Below, piece after piece: positions 41,802 to 53,419 of a stretch of DNA of 64,000 bases. How positions within the stretch are numbered: position 1 is the first letter of the stretch; every line of letters begins with the position of its first letter. The position numbers were made by a program, and so were the translations under genes. The notes beneath the pieces were generated by a model that was given only the letters and a program-made list of their open reading frames with translations, made no database searches and was not told where the DNA came from. The DNA comes from Pycnopodia helianthoides (Eukaryota; Echinodermata; Asteroidea; Forcipulatida; Asteriidae). The DNA lies in the NCBI GenBank assembly GCA_032158295.1, contig CM063252.1, positions 9,536,744 through 9,600,743 of the forward strand, read 5' to 3'.

Positions 41802-44255
41802 GTGAGTATACATTCATATGTAAGCGGATTTGTTTAAATTCCTAAGTTAGTAACAATGAATAGTTAATCTGATTAGCTTTTACTTGTTCTGCATTTACAA
41901 AGGAGGTATACGCACGTTTTCCTAGCGTACAGCACGCTGCTGTATACCGTAGGGTGTCCGACGACAAGTTAGCATTAAAGGGAAGGTATACGATTGGTAA
42001 TCACTCTGAAAAATTTATGGCAATAAAGACTTACTTGGTTAGAAGTACAGCAACTTTCGATAGTATGAAGCATTTTGAGAACTATTTCAATTCAAAATAG
42101 TGTGGATATGGAAAAATATGTCAGTTTTTATCCCCCAAAATTTGAATCTGAGAAACGTTTCTGTCAGAAAGGTTTCTCGAGGACATATTCGCTGCGGATT
42201 TTGGCGATATGTCAAAAACGAGACCATCTTTTGAACTGAAGTTTTCACAGGTTAGTTTTATTGTATATATCTACATTTATATAGGATTAAAACAATCAAA
42301 CGGTCCCCAAAACCACAGGTATACTTTGCCTTTAAATGGCATCGCATGGTTTTTAATGTTGCCCTCCCTCAAACTTTCAAAATTGATTTCACTCGATCCT
42401 TTTCAATTTATTTTGATTCTAATATCATCATTTGAAATCACATGACATTTTCTTTCCATTGCACATCAGTTGAAACCGCATCAGTAAACTTAAAATGTAA
42501 AATTTAAAGAAAGCACATGAGTGATTATCCAAATGAAAGAGCACAAAACACAGTCACAAGAGTCAGGAGGAACGTTTGGGTGGCACAAATTAAAATCGGA
42601 GTATTATTAACAGTAATCTACTGTTTAAATGACTGTGGACGGCAAAGTAATTGTAAAACTTGTTCGTTTTCAATCTCAGCTGATTAATCTGACCTTATCT
42701 TCAATCAACATGTGCAGAGTGCGTTTGCTGTCAATCACAATACAATTAAAGGGGGATGATGTGTCGATATCATGTCATGATCAAAGCAGGCTTGTGCCTG
42801 TACATGTACATGGAATAATGAACTGTAACTGAGTTACTGCACGCGTGCCCCGCCCTCTCTGTATCATGTTGAGGGAGCGCGGATGTGCGTGCTGCAACTG
42901 GGGGGGGGGGGGGGGTTCCTAACAGACCGTGCAAGTCTCGCGTGTACTCTAACATTTTTGGCTCCACTTTGATCCTACCTACATTGCTTTATTGCGTGAC
43001 GGAAACAAACTCGCGCACTTTCACGGGGCCCAATGTTCGAATACGCTCTAGACTTGCACAGCCTACTCCGTGTACGGCCACATGCCTGCTTTGATCGTGA
43101 CGACACAGCCCCTTTAAGTTCGACCATCAGGCTATACTTTTCAAATAGTGGAATGGATTGCACATGACGTCATTGACCACCATCTTTGATGGAAAAAAAA
43201 ACAATAGAAATGTGCACGCGTGTCACGCTACGCACAACTCTCAGCCAAACATAGCCTTTCACGCACGCACGTTTTCATGGCGGCCAATGCAAGGGGTCTA
43301 TAGCAGAACATATTTCTGAGGCATGTGTAGGCACGCGTGTACGGCAGCAAGCACAACTCTCAACCAAAATAGAAGTCTTCTTTTGACCTCAGTCAGTGGT
43401 GGCGCTGTTGAGCTTGTGACGTCATTTGCAAGGGGGTTAAGTTGCAACTCCAAGTAAATTATGTTGTTGTTTCTGTTTGTCTGCAGTCCATGTTCAAGAC
43501 CAATCGTACAAATGCAAAGGGCTACTTCTTAGCGGGAAGAACAGTGGCATGGTGGCCGGTATGATTTACAGTCATTTATTTTATCCTTCCACTTTACATA
43601 CTCTTAAAACTCACAGTGGCACACTTCTAAGCACAAACGTACTTAAAGGAACATTACAGAATTAATAAGAAAAAAACTTGTAATATAATTTTTGATCACA
43701 GATTTACATAAAACTCACACGGTCTAATGATGATGATAGTAGAAAACATCCCTTGAAATATTTCTGTCTGAAATGTCATATTTGATGAGAAATGAATAAA
43801 CTGATTCTCCGATTGGAGTTTATCGCTCAGTGAGCGTTCTCGAATCTATATGATTTCATGCAAATGTGTAATCGGTTTTTCACTATTTTCTCGTGACCCA
43901 GATGGCCGATCGATATCAAACTTCTACAGGTTTGTCAGTTTATGTATATGGTGGATTACATAAAGTGCTTACACTGCCAGCAACTGTTATGTTAGCAAAA
44001 ACCAATTCTGTAATGTTCCTTTAAGGATGCGAGGCCCAATTATTTTGCCAATATTGATGGTAGAAAGTTTACTAAAACAATAGTTATAGCCTCTATACCT
44101 TTAGTCCAGGAACACTTTTATTTGAGACCGAACAAACGCTGGCCAACGATCACCTATTAGATAAGGCCGCATCCAAATTGGTGGCTACGGCTTCGGCTGA
44201 GGCTGTTGCTAATCATGTTGCTAAGGACGTCCCATACTTCAACGCATGATGACGT

Positions 44256-44300
<45 letters not shown>

Positions 44301-47300
44301 CTTTCCCTCGTGCAGTTGGAAATTCAGATTAATGTATGTTTTCTTCTTGAAATTAACTAAACTTCCAGGTAAACACATTAAACTTTCATATAATCGAAGT
44401 TTTAAATGTTACCAAACAGGTTGGGGCGTCTCTCTTCGCGAGCAACATCGGAACGGGGCATTTCGTCGGTCTAGCCGGCACAGGAGCTGCGGCTGGGTTG
44501 GCCGTTGGCATCTACGAAATTCAGGCAAGACTTTTGAAACTTGGGCCAAGAAAAAGAAATCTTAAAATAATGTAGAGCACCGGGACCAATACCACAAAGT
44601 CTGTAAGCACAAAAATGTGCTATGCACAGAAAATTCTTGCTTTGCAGAGTAATAAGGTTACCAGCCTTTATCAAATTGAAAATAATTGAATATTACTTGG
44701 AAAAGGTAATTTTCAGAAGCTCTTAACTAGTCTAATGGCTCAACACCATCATGTTTGAAATAATTGTGTATAGATTTATGTGGTTTGGGTTTTGAGTTAA
44801 ATATATAAAAGACATACATTGGACACGATGTCGGTAAGTGATCACAATTATTATGAGCATGTTTTAAAGGTTTTTTTTTTTTAAATAAAAAGTGCACATT
44901 AATGCCTTAATTTTCTCAAATGTAAATGCTGTTTCATTTAGACCACGGGAAAGGCTTCCCAAGTTGGTGTAAAATGAATAATTCAAGTAATATGAACAAG
45001 TTATAATTCACAAATTATTGAGAGAATTTTTTTTTCTCTCTTTAAAGGAACATTACAGAATTGTTTTTTGCTAACAAAACAGTTGCTGGCAGTGTAAGCA
45101 CTTTATGTAATCCACCATATACATAAACTGACAAACCTGTAGAAGTTTGAGATCGATCGGCCATCTGGGTCACGAGAAAATAGTGAAAAAACCGATTACA
45201 CATTTGCATGAAATCATATAGATTCAACAAATGAATAAAACGCTCACTGAGCGATGAACTCCAATCAGAAAATTAGTTTATTCATTTCTCATCAAATATG
45301 GCATTTCAGACAGAAATATTGCAAGGGATGTTTTCTACTAGCATCATCATTAGACTGTTTTATGTAAATCTGTGACCAAAAAGTATATTTTAAAAGTTTT
45401 TTTCTTACCAGTTCTGTAATGTTCCTTTAAAGGGACTATGTCGTTATAACAAAGCAGACCTGTGGCACTACATGGAATTGTTGAGGGGAGGGTGCGCGCG
45501 TGCTGTATTAACACCGTGAAAGTTCATAATTCTTGTACAGCCACAGGCCTGATTTGTTCATGATGACACAGCCCCTTTTCCGTTAATATTTTGTTTTCAA
45601 AAGCTGCAACCTAAAGTAGCCGCTTTCTTGATATGAAATAATAATTAAAAAAAATCTTCTTGAGATTCAATAAAAACAAACACGTTTTGAAACTGGGTGG
45701 TCTCATTGAGAAGAAATTGACTGTATATAAATTGCATAAATTCACCCATATAAAATAACTGACATCCACCTAATTGAATCAGCTGAAATGATTATTGAAT
45801 AATAGTTCAATTTTGTTATCTAAGTTGAAGAGTTCCCGTTGCTTGATCAAAGGTTAATTAAATTTCGTATACTGTTTGAATTGGTTTAAAGAAGTGTCAT
45901 TTAGGCCTATATTGTATTCGGGTCACATAGTCACTTTGCCAACGAAGCCCTTGTATTGTCTTTGCCTGTAGCGATTCTGAAGTTGGTACTGTCTGCAGTT
46001 TCAATATTTGCCTTTTGTTCAACAAGAGCGGTCTTTTTAAAAGTGACTTTCAAAGTTAAAACAAAGTCTGGACTTCAAGAGCGCGTGATTTGAATTCTTG
46101 ACAAAATCATACCTCCTGAACCGCCCAGTGGATTTTTATAATCTATACACACTGCAAAACTGTGGTGTTAAAATGGACACCATGGTGTTGTCACATTATA
46201 GATACCGACAAAAAAAGAATCACAATTTAAATCATAGAGTGTGAAAACAACATTTGTTTCTGCAAACACAATTACATTGGTGTTATTTTAACACCCTGTG
46301 ATGTTATTTTTTGATTCTATTTTTTGGTATTTATATGTGGCAACACCCAATGTGTCAATTTTAACACCCCAGTTTTTGCAGTGCATCATCGGAAATGTCC
46401 TCAAAAACTAAACAAACGCTACGCAGGGTTTAACTTGTACGTATTGGAAAACATGTCTTTGGGGGAAGGAGGATAATTCTAGGAACACGAATGTAACAGT
46501 AATGGCATACTGTTTTTCTGCCAGGATCTAAGTTATTGCTTATGACCTTCCGTTACTGGGACAACAAGTACTTTATGTGCCCGGAAGAAGTGTGTATAGA
46601 GCCTTGCGTCTATTTTCCTGGCACACAAAGTCACAACTGGATTCTGATAGCATTGGAGCCAGTATATTTCAAATGGGCGTGGTTAGTGTTGATGCGCACC
46701 CCCTGAAAACCAAGGTTCTGTCATTCTGTTGAAATAGAGAGGTTTTAGAGATTTTAAGTTAGTAAAACATAAAAAAGACGAAGTATTTACACTAATGGAA
46801 TATATACTTGAACACTCGGCTTGTTTGCTTTTTCCATTATCGTGTCTGCGGCTATTTACTACATCTTTACTGGATGGATTTTCGTGCCCTGTATACTCCC
46901 AGGTAAGAACAAGAACAGGCAGTGCCGAATTAGCGGTAGTAGGGCTAGGCTACGCTTCGGATCTTAACATTGACTGTATTGGGCTTAAAGGAACATTACA
47001 GAATGTAATGTAATATACTTTTGTCAAGATTTACATAAAACTTACGTTAATGATGATGTGTAAAACATCCCTATAAATATTTCTGTCTGAAATGCCATAT
47101 TGATGAGAAATAACAAACTGATTTCCGATTGGAGTTATCGCTCAAGGTTATTCGATTGTATAACACATGAATTTGTAATAATTTGCACTATTTTCTCGTG
47201 ACCCAGTGGCCGATTCTCATACTTCTACAGGATTTCTCAGTTTACTGTATTGTGGTATACATCCGCAGGGGTAAGAACAAGGAGCAGGCAGTTGCCGAAT

Positions 47301-50300
47301 TAGCGGCTAGGCTATGGCTACGGCTACGGCACGTCTGGATCTTAACATTACACGTATTGGGCTTAAGGCTTCCCAGAGCAACGCCCTTAGCAACAGCCGC
47401 GGCCGCCATTTCGGACACGGCCATAAATATTTGATTTTATCAAGCTGTTTACCACCTCGGTAAAAGTTCCCTAAATACACCACAGTTATTATTTATTATT
47501 TATTTTATTTAAAACTTGTTTATACACGGTAACCTATCCAACCAGGTTGTTTTCAAGAGGCCGTGTTGCATAAAACAATTATTTAAACAGTTATCAATGT
47601 TTACTTTTCATTGTACAGGAAGGGACGGGACATTAATGTTCTCTTTCTGTGGGCCAATTTTTATAGGCCCGTTCCTGAACAGAGAAGTACGACCCAGGGG
47701 CAACTGCCCTCTTAAATTTTGGCAAAATGGTGGGGAAAATTCAGGCACAGCAAGAGCAAAAAGAATTGGCCAGAGAAAGCAAAAAATATTTTTTATGGGG
47801 TATTTTTATCTGTGTGAAACTTCTGTGAGTCCCTGTAACTTCCATATTTCCGAACCACGGCTCTGGCTTTTAGGCTCTGGCTTAGGCTACTTTGTCAATA
47901 TTAAACGTACACGCACTTTTGGTACGAAGCTTTAGGCAACCAGTAAGAGCCTACGCCATCGGCGCATCCAAAGCCGTGGTTTCAGAAATGGCAATGGGCA
48001 GGCCTAAGTACAAAGAAGTAGCTCACCACAAGACAAAAAAAGGGTAACCATTATAAACCAGACAAAGTACCATGTCATGTGTATCGTGTGTAACTGGTAA
48101 CCTGCTTGTTTGTACTTCCGGGTCCCGAGTGACCCAGTTTCCAAAAGGAGATTTTTTTTGTCATTTGACAGAGATTCCGGGTCAAACTGACCCAGAAATG
48201 AGTCAGGCCCCACGAGACCCGGATCCGAGTCAATTCTGACCTGGACGTTTTAGAGTGTATAATCTGGGTATGTGTTGTGTTATGGCACCCAGGGAGCTCC
48301 GTAGAACAGCAATCACGTGTGATTAGATTACTTTGCTTTCCAAATAATGGTTTTGAAGAAGTGGGAGGTTAAACTTTGTAAAATAAAAAATAAAAAAATT
48401 GAGACATTTGCTTTGGTTCCCCCTATAGGTGTACACAATGCCAGAGTACCTACGGAAGCGGTATGGCGGACAGAGGCTTCGGATCGTCATATCCGTCTTT
48501 TCTCTTTTCTTGTACATTTTCACCAAAATATCCGTGAGTTAAGCTCTAGTAAGGTGAAATTTGGTTTTTTTAAAAGGGAAAAAAGGAGACCATTATACGT
48601 CAGTGGAGCTATTTGCCAAGTTGTCTACTGCTCGTCACCTCTGCAATAGAAACCAGCATGTTAATGAACGTGTACGAAATTCCGTATAAAATACAAGCCA
48701 CTATTGTTTATGTTCGCTGAATTTGGACCACCTATAAAGTTTGTGTTAGTTTTTAAAGTTGGTTGTATGGTGTAATTCTTTTCAAACAAGCTAGGTATGG
48801 TGGCTTTAGAGGGAAATCGAACATATATAATAGGCCTATGTACATATATTCACGATTTGTGCCCCAAATCGCAAATATTCATGAAGGTTGAATATTTATA
48901 TTACACACATATTCACGATTCCGGCCGTAAATATTCCCAATATATATTACGTTCGCTGTCCCTTTCAAGCCGTCATAGCTAGTTTCCATGTCAATTTGTG
49001 TTTATTGTGAAACAAAACTAAACAAAATCAAATGACAAGGGTCACTATGTTATGTGAGATTTTAAGCAAATACTGAACGCATTTTGTTCGTGCATTGTCG
49101 CAGAATACATACGGTGAAATCTGGACTTTTCCATTTCACTCCACTTTGCCTCGTGCAATGGAATAGTCCAGATTCCACATTGTGAGTATATTCAGCGACA
49201 ATGGATTCATATACATCCAATATTTGTATAATAATAAACAGTCTACCTCCTAATAAAAACTTAAGTTTTCAATGAAGAGTGCTGCAGACAAAACAAATTA
49301 TTGAAACGATAAGGTAATGCACGTTTAAACTGCGCGTTCATTGTTTGAAAATTATAACACTTTAGGTCTGTCTTATTATTTGCAGGTTGACCTCTTTGCT
49401 GGAGCGATATTTATCCAGCAGGCGTTCGACTGGAACCTGTACTTATCCACGGTTGTACTATTGGTCTTTACAACAGCGTACACCATCACAGGTAATTTTG
49501 TAATAATGGACACAATAGCGCATGTGGCCGTCACCTTTGACGCTCATGTGCATGTACATTTTTTCGGGCCAATAATTTCATTCTACCATCTCAGCTCCCT
49601 TCGGGAGTACAGCCTGTGCTGCCAAGTAGCCCATCAAAACCAAGCACAATAACCATCTTTAAGCCCTTACAACTACGCATCTACTCCTGGATGAAGAGAA
49701 GCAATTATTAGTAGTATGTGTTTCGTGAAAGGTTGCATGAGTGGGATCCGATTTGAACCCACACTCTACAATTAAAACAAATCTAAAACGTGTTACTTCT
49801 TTTTGGATTGTAAAGAAGCTCTACACCTATATGCTCATAGACACTCCCAGGAGCAGAACTGACCCAGAGTCCCAGGGGGCCTGACCCATTCGTGGGTCAG
49901 GCTGACTCGGAAACTGGTTGGCAAATTGCATTATGACACTTTTTGACACTGTTCCGGGTCAGTTCGACCCAAATTCCGGGTCATATTGACCCATAAATGA
50001 GTCAGCCCCCCCTGGGACGGCGAATCCGGGTCCATTCTGACCCAGGTGATTTTCTAGAATGTAGATAGACCTTTTCGAAACCAATGCTTAGGTTTGGGCT
50101 CCGGCTTTGGCTATGTCCGTTATTTTGAAAACTCATGCTTTGGGTGCGGGGCTTCAAACAGTCAGACGGAGCCTCAGCCGGACCCCCAGCAGTTTCACTT
50201 CGAAAAAAGGGCCCTTAAACCTATCCAACAAATCGGCCGCCATTTTGTTTTTAGTGTGTGTTAGGGCCGTATCCGAATTGGCAGCCACAGCTACGGCTAC

Positions 50301-51786
50301 GACTGTTGCTAAGGGTCTTGCTATGGACGTCCTATTCTTTAATGTACGATGACGTGGGCATTCAGGTTGGCGTAGTTGTATCTTGCCTTGCCTTCCCACC
50401 GGGGCACTACGTGGATTGGGTTTTCAGTCCCTGCCTGATTGCGTGGGTTTTCCCTGGAATATTTCCTTGGGGTTTTCCTCCCACACCTAAAACTGAAACT
50501 TCATTCATTGTCTTCTCTCCACGGGGTTCTTGGCTAGTTCGCTTTCTGAGAGTCCTTGGCTTCACAACCAGAATAAATAAATGAAATGAAAAGTTAAATG
50601 AATCTAGCCGTATCAGTGGACGCTAATTCAGACAAGGCCTTAATTTCGTGAAAACTTCTATCCCTTGTTCAGGTGGTTTGACTGCAGTCATTTACACGGA
50701 CACACTCGGAGCAGTTGTAATGTTCGTCGGGGGACTCATACTCATGGGACTTTGTAAGTATTAATGGGAGACTTTGGAACGCTAGGTAGCAGCACACTAA
50801 GTTCTGAGCGTGCGCATTTCGGAGAACGGTTGACTTCTCTGGTAGCGGTTTGTTTTTCATACCACACGCTGGCTGTTGTATAGACGCATAAGGTAAGGGC
50901 GCACCCCCAGATACCTTCACATTTGACCCCGTAGTAACTGTGTGGTACAAACAAAATTCCCTCCCTGTTTGGTCTGCTGCCACCAAGCGTTCCCAAAGAG
51001 TCTCCCGTTCAGTATTTTCACCGACATTCAGTATCTTACAGGTGCACTCCACTATTAAACAGAAGTTAATTGTCATGGCAACCCATGCTAATATATACTT
51101 AGAAGTTTCACTGTCTGTTGAAATGAAAACACAATGTGCAGTGACATCCTAACTTCAATTTTCAATTTCAGTTTCGATTATTATTAGTATTTGTTTACTT
51201 CAAATTAAAATTGGCCAGAAGTGCCCCCTTGGATAAAATGGTCTAGCCCTTGAGCCCCCCTAAAAGTGTTACCCTGATAGTTTCGGCGTTGGTTGGGCTG
51301 TCCTTGGGCCCTGCGAGTTATACCACGGCAAGAGTGTAAAATTCCGAAAACGTGAAAGTGGCCATCTTGTAAAAGAGGTTCTGCACTTGTGAGCAAAACA
51401 ATGAGAACCTATTCAGGGCCTAGCTCACCCAAGCAACCTCAACTAATAACTGAGACTAATTAAAACCCCAAGAAAAAATATGAGACAAAATATTTGTTAT
51501 ACAACTATAACAGCAGAATAATTAATTAATTCTTCTTCTTCTTCTTCTTCTTCTTCTTTTAATCAACGTAACAGCAATCCACGCGGTTGGTGGATACGAT
51601 CAACTCCAGGTGAAGTACATGCAGGCCATCCCAAACACCACCCTCTTAGACCCAACCACGCCCTGTGGTTACCCGAGACAAGACGCCTTCAATATGATGA
51701 GAGATCCTGTGACGTCAGACCAGCCCTGGCCGGGAGCGGTGTTGGGAATAGTCTTCATTGGAGTGTGGTACTTCTGTACCGACCAG
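41709..51786 (+). CDS. SLC5-family sodium/solute (SGLT-like) symporter, eight exons, 3'-partial
   Basis: Na+-coupled plasma-membrane transporter of sugars or related solutes; LeuT fold. Exons: 41709-41801, 43487-43558, 44420-44524, 46851-46902, 48429-48533, 49386-49491, 50673-50753, 51575-51786. Signatures in order: first helix [53 protein letters not shown] (its His corresponds to sugar-contacting His83 of human SGLT1), [45 protein letters not shown], and [19 protein letters not shown], where SGLT1 has WYW in place of WYF. Exons 1-3 and 5-8 agree in phase. Exon 4 has no AG acceptor and breaks frame. The next exon (expected VQR..AAKN block) was not found before 64000. Closest to the SGLT/SMIT branch; the exact paralogue is unresolved. 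Several MITEs lie in its introns. Confidence 0.88.
41975..42335 (+). mobile_element. TTAA element (GGTATACGATTGGTAA ends)
   Basis: TTAAAGGGAAGGTATACGAT then TGGTAATCACTC; 3' CACAGGTATACTTTGCC then TTTAA. Contains AGAAACGTTTCTGTCAGAAA and a TTTTCACAGGTTAGTTTTAT remnant of the core. In SLC5 intron 1. Confidence 0.7.
42865..43320. mobile_element. Composite of short palindromic elements in SLC5 intron 1
   Basis: Includes a 17-base poly-G run near 42900, ATTGATCGTGACGACACAGCC-type motif near 43090, and the pair ATGACGTCATTGACCACC (near 43164) and TTCATGGCGGCCAATGCA (near 43275), as in 52579-52745. Confidence 0.45.
43487..43558 (+). CDS. SLC5 exon 2
   Basis: The acceptor is TCTGCAG. 24 codons [20 protein letters not shown] then AWWP, donor GTATGA. 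Matches MFSTNRGTVGGFFLAGRSM of SGLT1. Confidence 0.92.
43643..44024 (+). mobile_element. Family A TTAA element in SLC5 intron 2
   Basis: TTAAAGGAACATTACAGAAT to ATTCTGTAATGTTCCTTTAA with complete core. Confidence 0.9.
44150..44302. repeat. CTACGGCTTCGGCTGAGG repeat fragment and poly-T run
   Basis: 44155-44255 is related to 50260-50356 and 47285-47430 (ATCCAAATTGG..GCTACGGCT..GTTGCTAA..GGACGTCC). It is followed by about 42 T residues. Confidence 0.6.
44420..44524 (+). CDS. SLC5 exon 3, with GC donor
   Basis: The acceptor is AAACAG. 35 codons [20 protein letters not shown] then [15 protein letters not shown]. The donor is CAG|GCAAGA, a GC type with good consensus otherwise; no GT donor is near. 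Confidence 0.92.
45042..45430 (-). mobile_element. Family A TTAA element, inverted, in SLC5 intron 3
   Basis: Inverse of the usual order: TTAAAGGAACATTACAGAAT then TGTTTTTTGC at the left and TTACCAGTTCTGTAATGTTC then CTTTAA at the right. Confidence 0.9.
45431..46148. other. Intronic; CACAGGCCTGATTTGTTC repeat then nothing recognised
   Basis: 45431-45580 is a relative of 40328-40500 (AGCAGACCTGTGG..AGCCACAGGCCTGA). The rest shows no structure. Confidence 0.4.
46149..46386. mobile_element. MITE with CACTGCAAAA ends
   Basis: CACTGCAAAACTGTGGTGTT then AAAATGGACAC is mirrored by GTGTCAATTTTAACACC then CCAGTTTTTGCAGTG. About 238 bp; in SLC5 intron 3. Confidence 0.85.
46851..46902 (+). CDS. SLC5 exon 4, aberrant (no AG acceptor, frame broken)
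   Basis: Encodes [17 protein letters not shown], matching the family helix that ends GWLFVPIYI. It is preceded by CTTTTTCCATTATCGTGTCTGCG, a good pyrimidine tract, but TGCG|G stands where TGCAG is expected. Its length of 52 nt leaves phase 1, yet exon 5 starts in phase 0, and two to three residues are missing against the family. Donor GTAAGA is normal. Decay or consensus error. Confidence 0.6.
46903..47440. repeat. Imperfect direct repeat with a shrunken family A element between
   Basis: 46903-46986 (GTAAGAACAAGAACAGGCAG, GCCGAATTAGCGG, GATCTTAACATT, ATTGGGCTTAA) recurs at 47270-47375. In between, 46985-47265 is a family A copy with many 1-8 base deletions. Confidence 0.7.
48110..48260. mobile_element. 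GGGTCAAACTGACCC palindromic element
   Basis: Alternating TGACCCAG / CTGGGTCA-like words, shared with 49850-50060. Confidence 0.5.
48429..48533 (+). CDS. SLC5 exon 5
   Basis: The acceptor is CCTATAG. 35 codons [20 protein letters not shown] then [15 protein letters not shown], donor GTGAGT, phase 0. [12 protein letters not shown] is a family hallmark. Confidence 0.93.
49386..49491 (+). CDS. SLC5 exon 6
   Basis: The acceptor is [27 protein letters not shown] then [15 protein letters not shown] plus one base, donor GTAATT. Confidence 0.93.
49850..50060. mobile_element. GACCCGGGTC-type palindromic element
   Basis: Dense alternation of CCGGGTCA and TGACCC. Left ACACTCCCAGGAGCAGAACT, right GTCCATTCTGACCCAGGTGA. 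Related to 48110-48260. Confidence 0.6.
50395..50590 (+). mobile_element. SINE 3' part
   Basis: GTGGATTGGGTTTTCAGTCC..GGGGTTTTCCTCCCACACCT then AAAACTGAAAC, as at 21295-21372. Ends with an AAATAAATGAAATG-type tail. Confidence 0.55.
50673..50753 (+). CDS. SLC5 exon 7
   Basis: The acceptor is TTGTTCAG. Completes Gly, then [20 protein letters not shown] then LILMGL plus one base, donor [15 protein letters not shown] is a family hallmark. Confidence 0.93.
51531..51558. repeat. (CTT)n microsatellite in a splice polypyrimidine tract
   Basis: About nine TTC/CTT units end 17 bp before the AG of the exon 8 acceptor (51574). Confidence 0.9.
51575..51786 (+). CDS. SLC5 exon 8
   Basis: The acceptor is CGTAACAG. 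Completes Ser, then [20 protein letters not shown], an extracellular loop with NTT glycosylation site and [19 protein letters not shown], then [20 protein letters not shown] and Q. Donor GTTGGT, phase 0. Confidence 0.93.
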
Positions 51787-51950
51787 GTTGGTTTTATTGA
51801 TTTTTCATGTCAACATTTAATTTTTTTAAACAAATAATTAATGCATTTTGCCTTTTGGGTATCTGCAGCGCGACGGACGTAGTGGTAAACAGAATTCTTT
51901 CTTCTTCTTTAAAAAAAAAAAAACCTTTAAAACAAACTACTAAGTGATGT

Positions 51951-52152
51951 TTAAAGACACTCGACATCTTTGGTAATTGTCAAAGAACAGTCTTCTCACT
52001 TGGGTATCTCAACATATGCACAAAATAACAAACATGTGAAAATTTGAACTCAATTGGTCGTCGAAGTTGCGAGATAATAATGAAAGAAAAACACCTTGTA
52101 CACACGAAGTTGTGTTCTTTCAGATGCTTGATTTCGAGACCTCACGCGTGTG
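51951..52152 (+). mobile_element. Family C TTAA element, 5' half only
   Basis: TTAAAGACACTCGACATCTT..GTCAAAGAACAGTCTTCTC, core CAATTGGTCGTCGAAGTTGC, then broken after GAGACCTCACGCGTG. Confidence 0.75.
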
Positions 52153-52378
52153 TCACCTATCAGTATTACCAGCGCGCACTTTACGGTTTTAATTAACAAC
52201 AAATATAAAAAAAAAAAAAGTTCAGTGAATTAAAACTTCATTTCTGAGTCAAAAGTTAATTAACTGTTTAATTGGCTTTCATTAACAAACTGAACAACAA
52301 AAAATGATTAAAGACCATAATAATATTTTTTTTAATGATATAAAGATATCAAGCTGTACGCACTAATAAAATCATGAA

Positions 52379-52745
52379 AATATGCTAATTCCATTCACGC
52401 ATGCGTACATACACTATTGGTTGGCAAACGCCGTAGAGTTGTGCACTACGGGCAGACGCAAAAACGCGTGTGCGTCACGCCACCATCAGTCCCATACAAA
52501 AAGGCGCGATAGTCACTCATGTTGCCAACCAGTAGGATGCCACGCTCGATGTCCAATTTACATACTTCATGGGAATGGTCTATAGATGGATTGCAATACG
52601 CGTCATTGACCGCCATCTTTGATGTAAAGCAATGGAAAAGTGGACCCGTGTACGCGCTATACGCACGACTCTCAGCCAATGATAGCTCTTCACGCGTGCG
52701 CAATTCATCAAAGATGGCGGCCGATGACAACTATTGCAATCCATC
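52379..52745. mobile_element. Two abutting foldback MITEs
   Basis: 52379-52585 is a copy of 33185-33411 (TTGGTTGGCAAACGCCGTAG, ACTTCATGGGAATGGTCTAT). 52579-52745 has inverted ends ATAGATGGATTGCAATACGC and ACTATTGCAATCCATCTAT with inner CGCCATCTTTGATG and CATCAAAGATGGCG. Confidence 0.75.
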
Positions 52746-52934
52746 TATTGGCTTTTAAAACATTGTGCACTGCATTCTCAAGCCCATACCGAGGATAGTC
52801 ATCAACTCATTTTTAAAGAGGGACCGAAAATGCTGTTCGGTGATGCACTCATTTTCCAATAGATAGAGTCCTCACGAAAAACAGGGAATCAAAATTACTG
52901 GTCCACAATCTCAGATTAAAACAGTGTAAAATGC

Positions 52935-53185
52935 CACTGTGTTTGTCACCCTTTAAGTGCAATTTTAATTAACCCCCGCACCCCCCCCCCTAATCGTTCG
53001 ATGACCTCATTTTATTTCAATTATTATGGTTTGCACAATTTTGTACAGACGCTTTTTTGCCGCTGTTTTTAATACCCTTCAAGTGCAATTTTAATCAAAA
53101 CCCCTTAAATCGTTCGATGACGTCATATTATTTCAAACATTATGGTCTGCACAATTTTGTACAGACAATTTTTAGTTCATTCCTG
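52935..53185. repeat. Direct duplication of about 120 bp
   Basis: AGTGCAATTTTAAT..TCGTTCGATGAC.TCAT..ATTATGGT.TGCACAATTT then TGTACAGAC occurs at 52958-53050 and 53079-53166. Confidence 0.8.
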
Positions 53186-53419
53186 AATTGAATCCTACCT
53201 TCTGACTGGCGCAAAAAAAATAGGTTTGGAATGTACAGACCCATTTGTTTTTGATGTCCCATGACGTCATGTTACAAATTTCTCTCTGATGAAAGAGTGT
53301 CAAATGAAATGGCATTTTACACCCTTTTAACGCGGGGGTAAAGATTTGTTTTCCCAACTTTCATGAGGACTTCATCTTTTGAAAAACGAGTGCATTACAA
53401 AACCGAGTCAGCTCAGACC

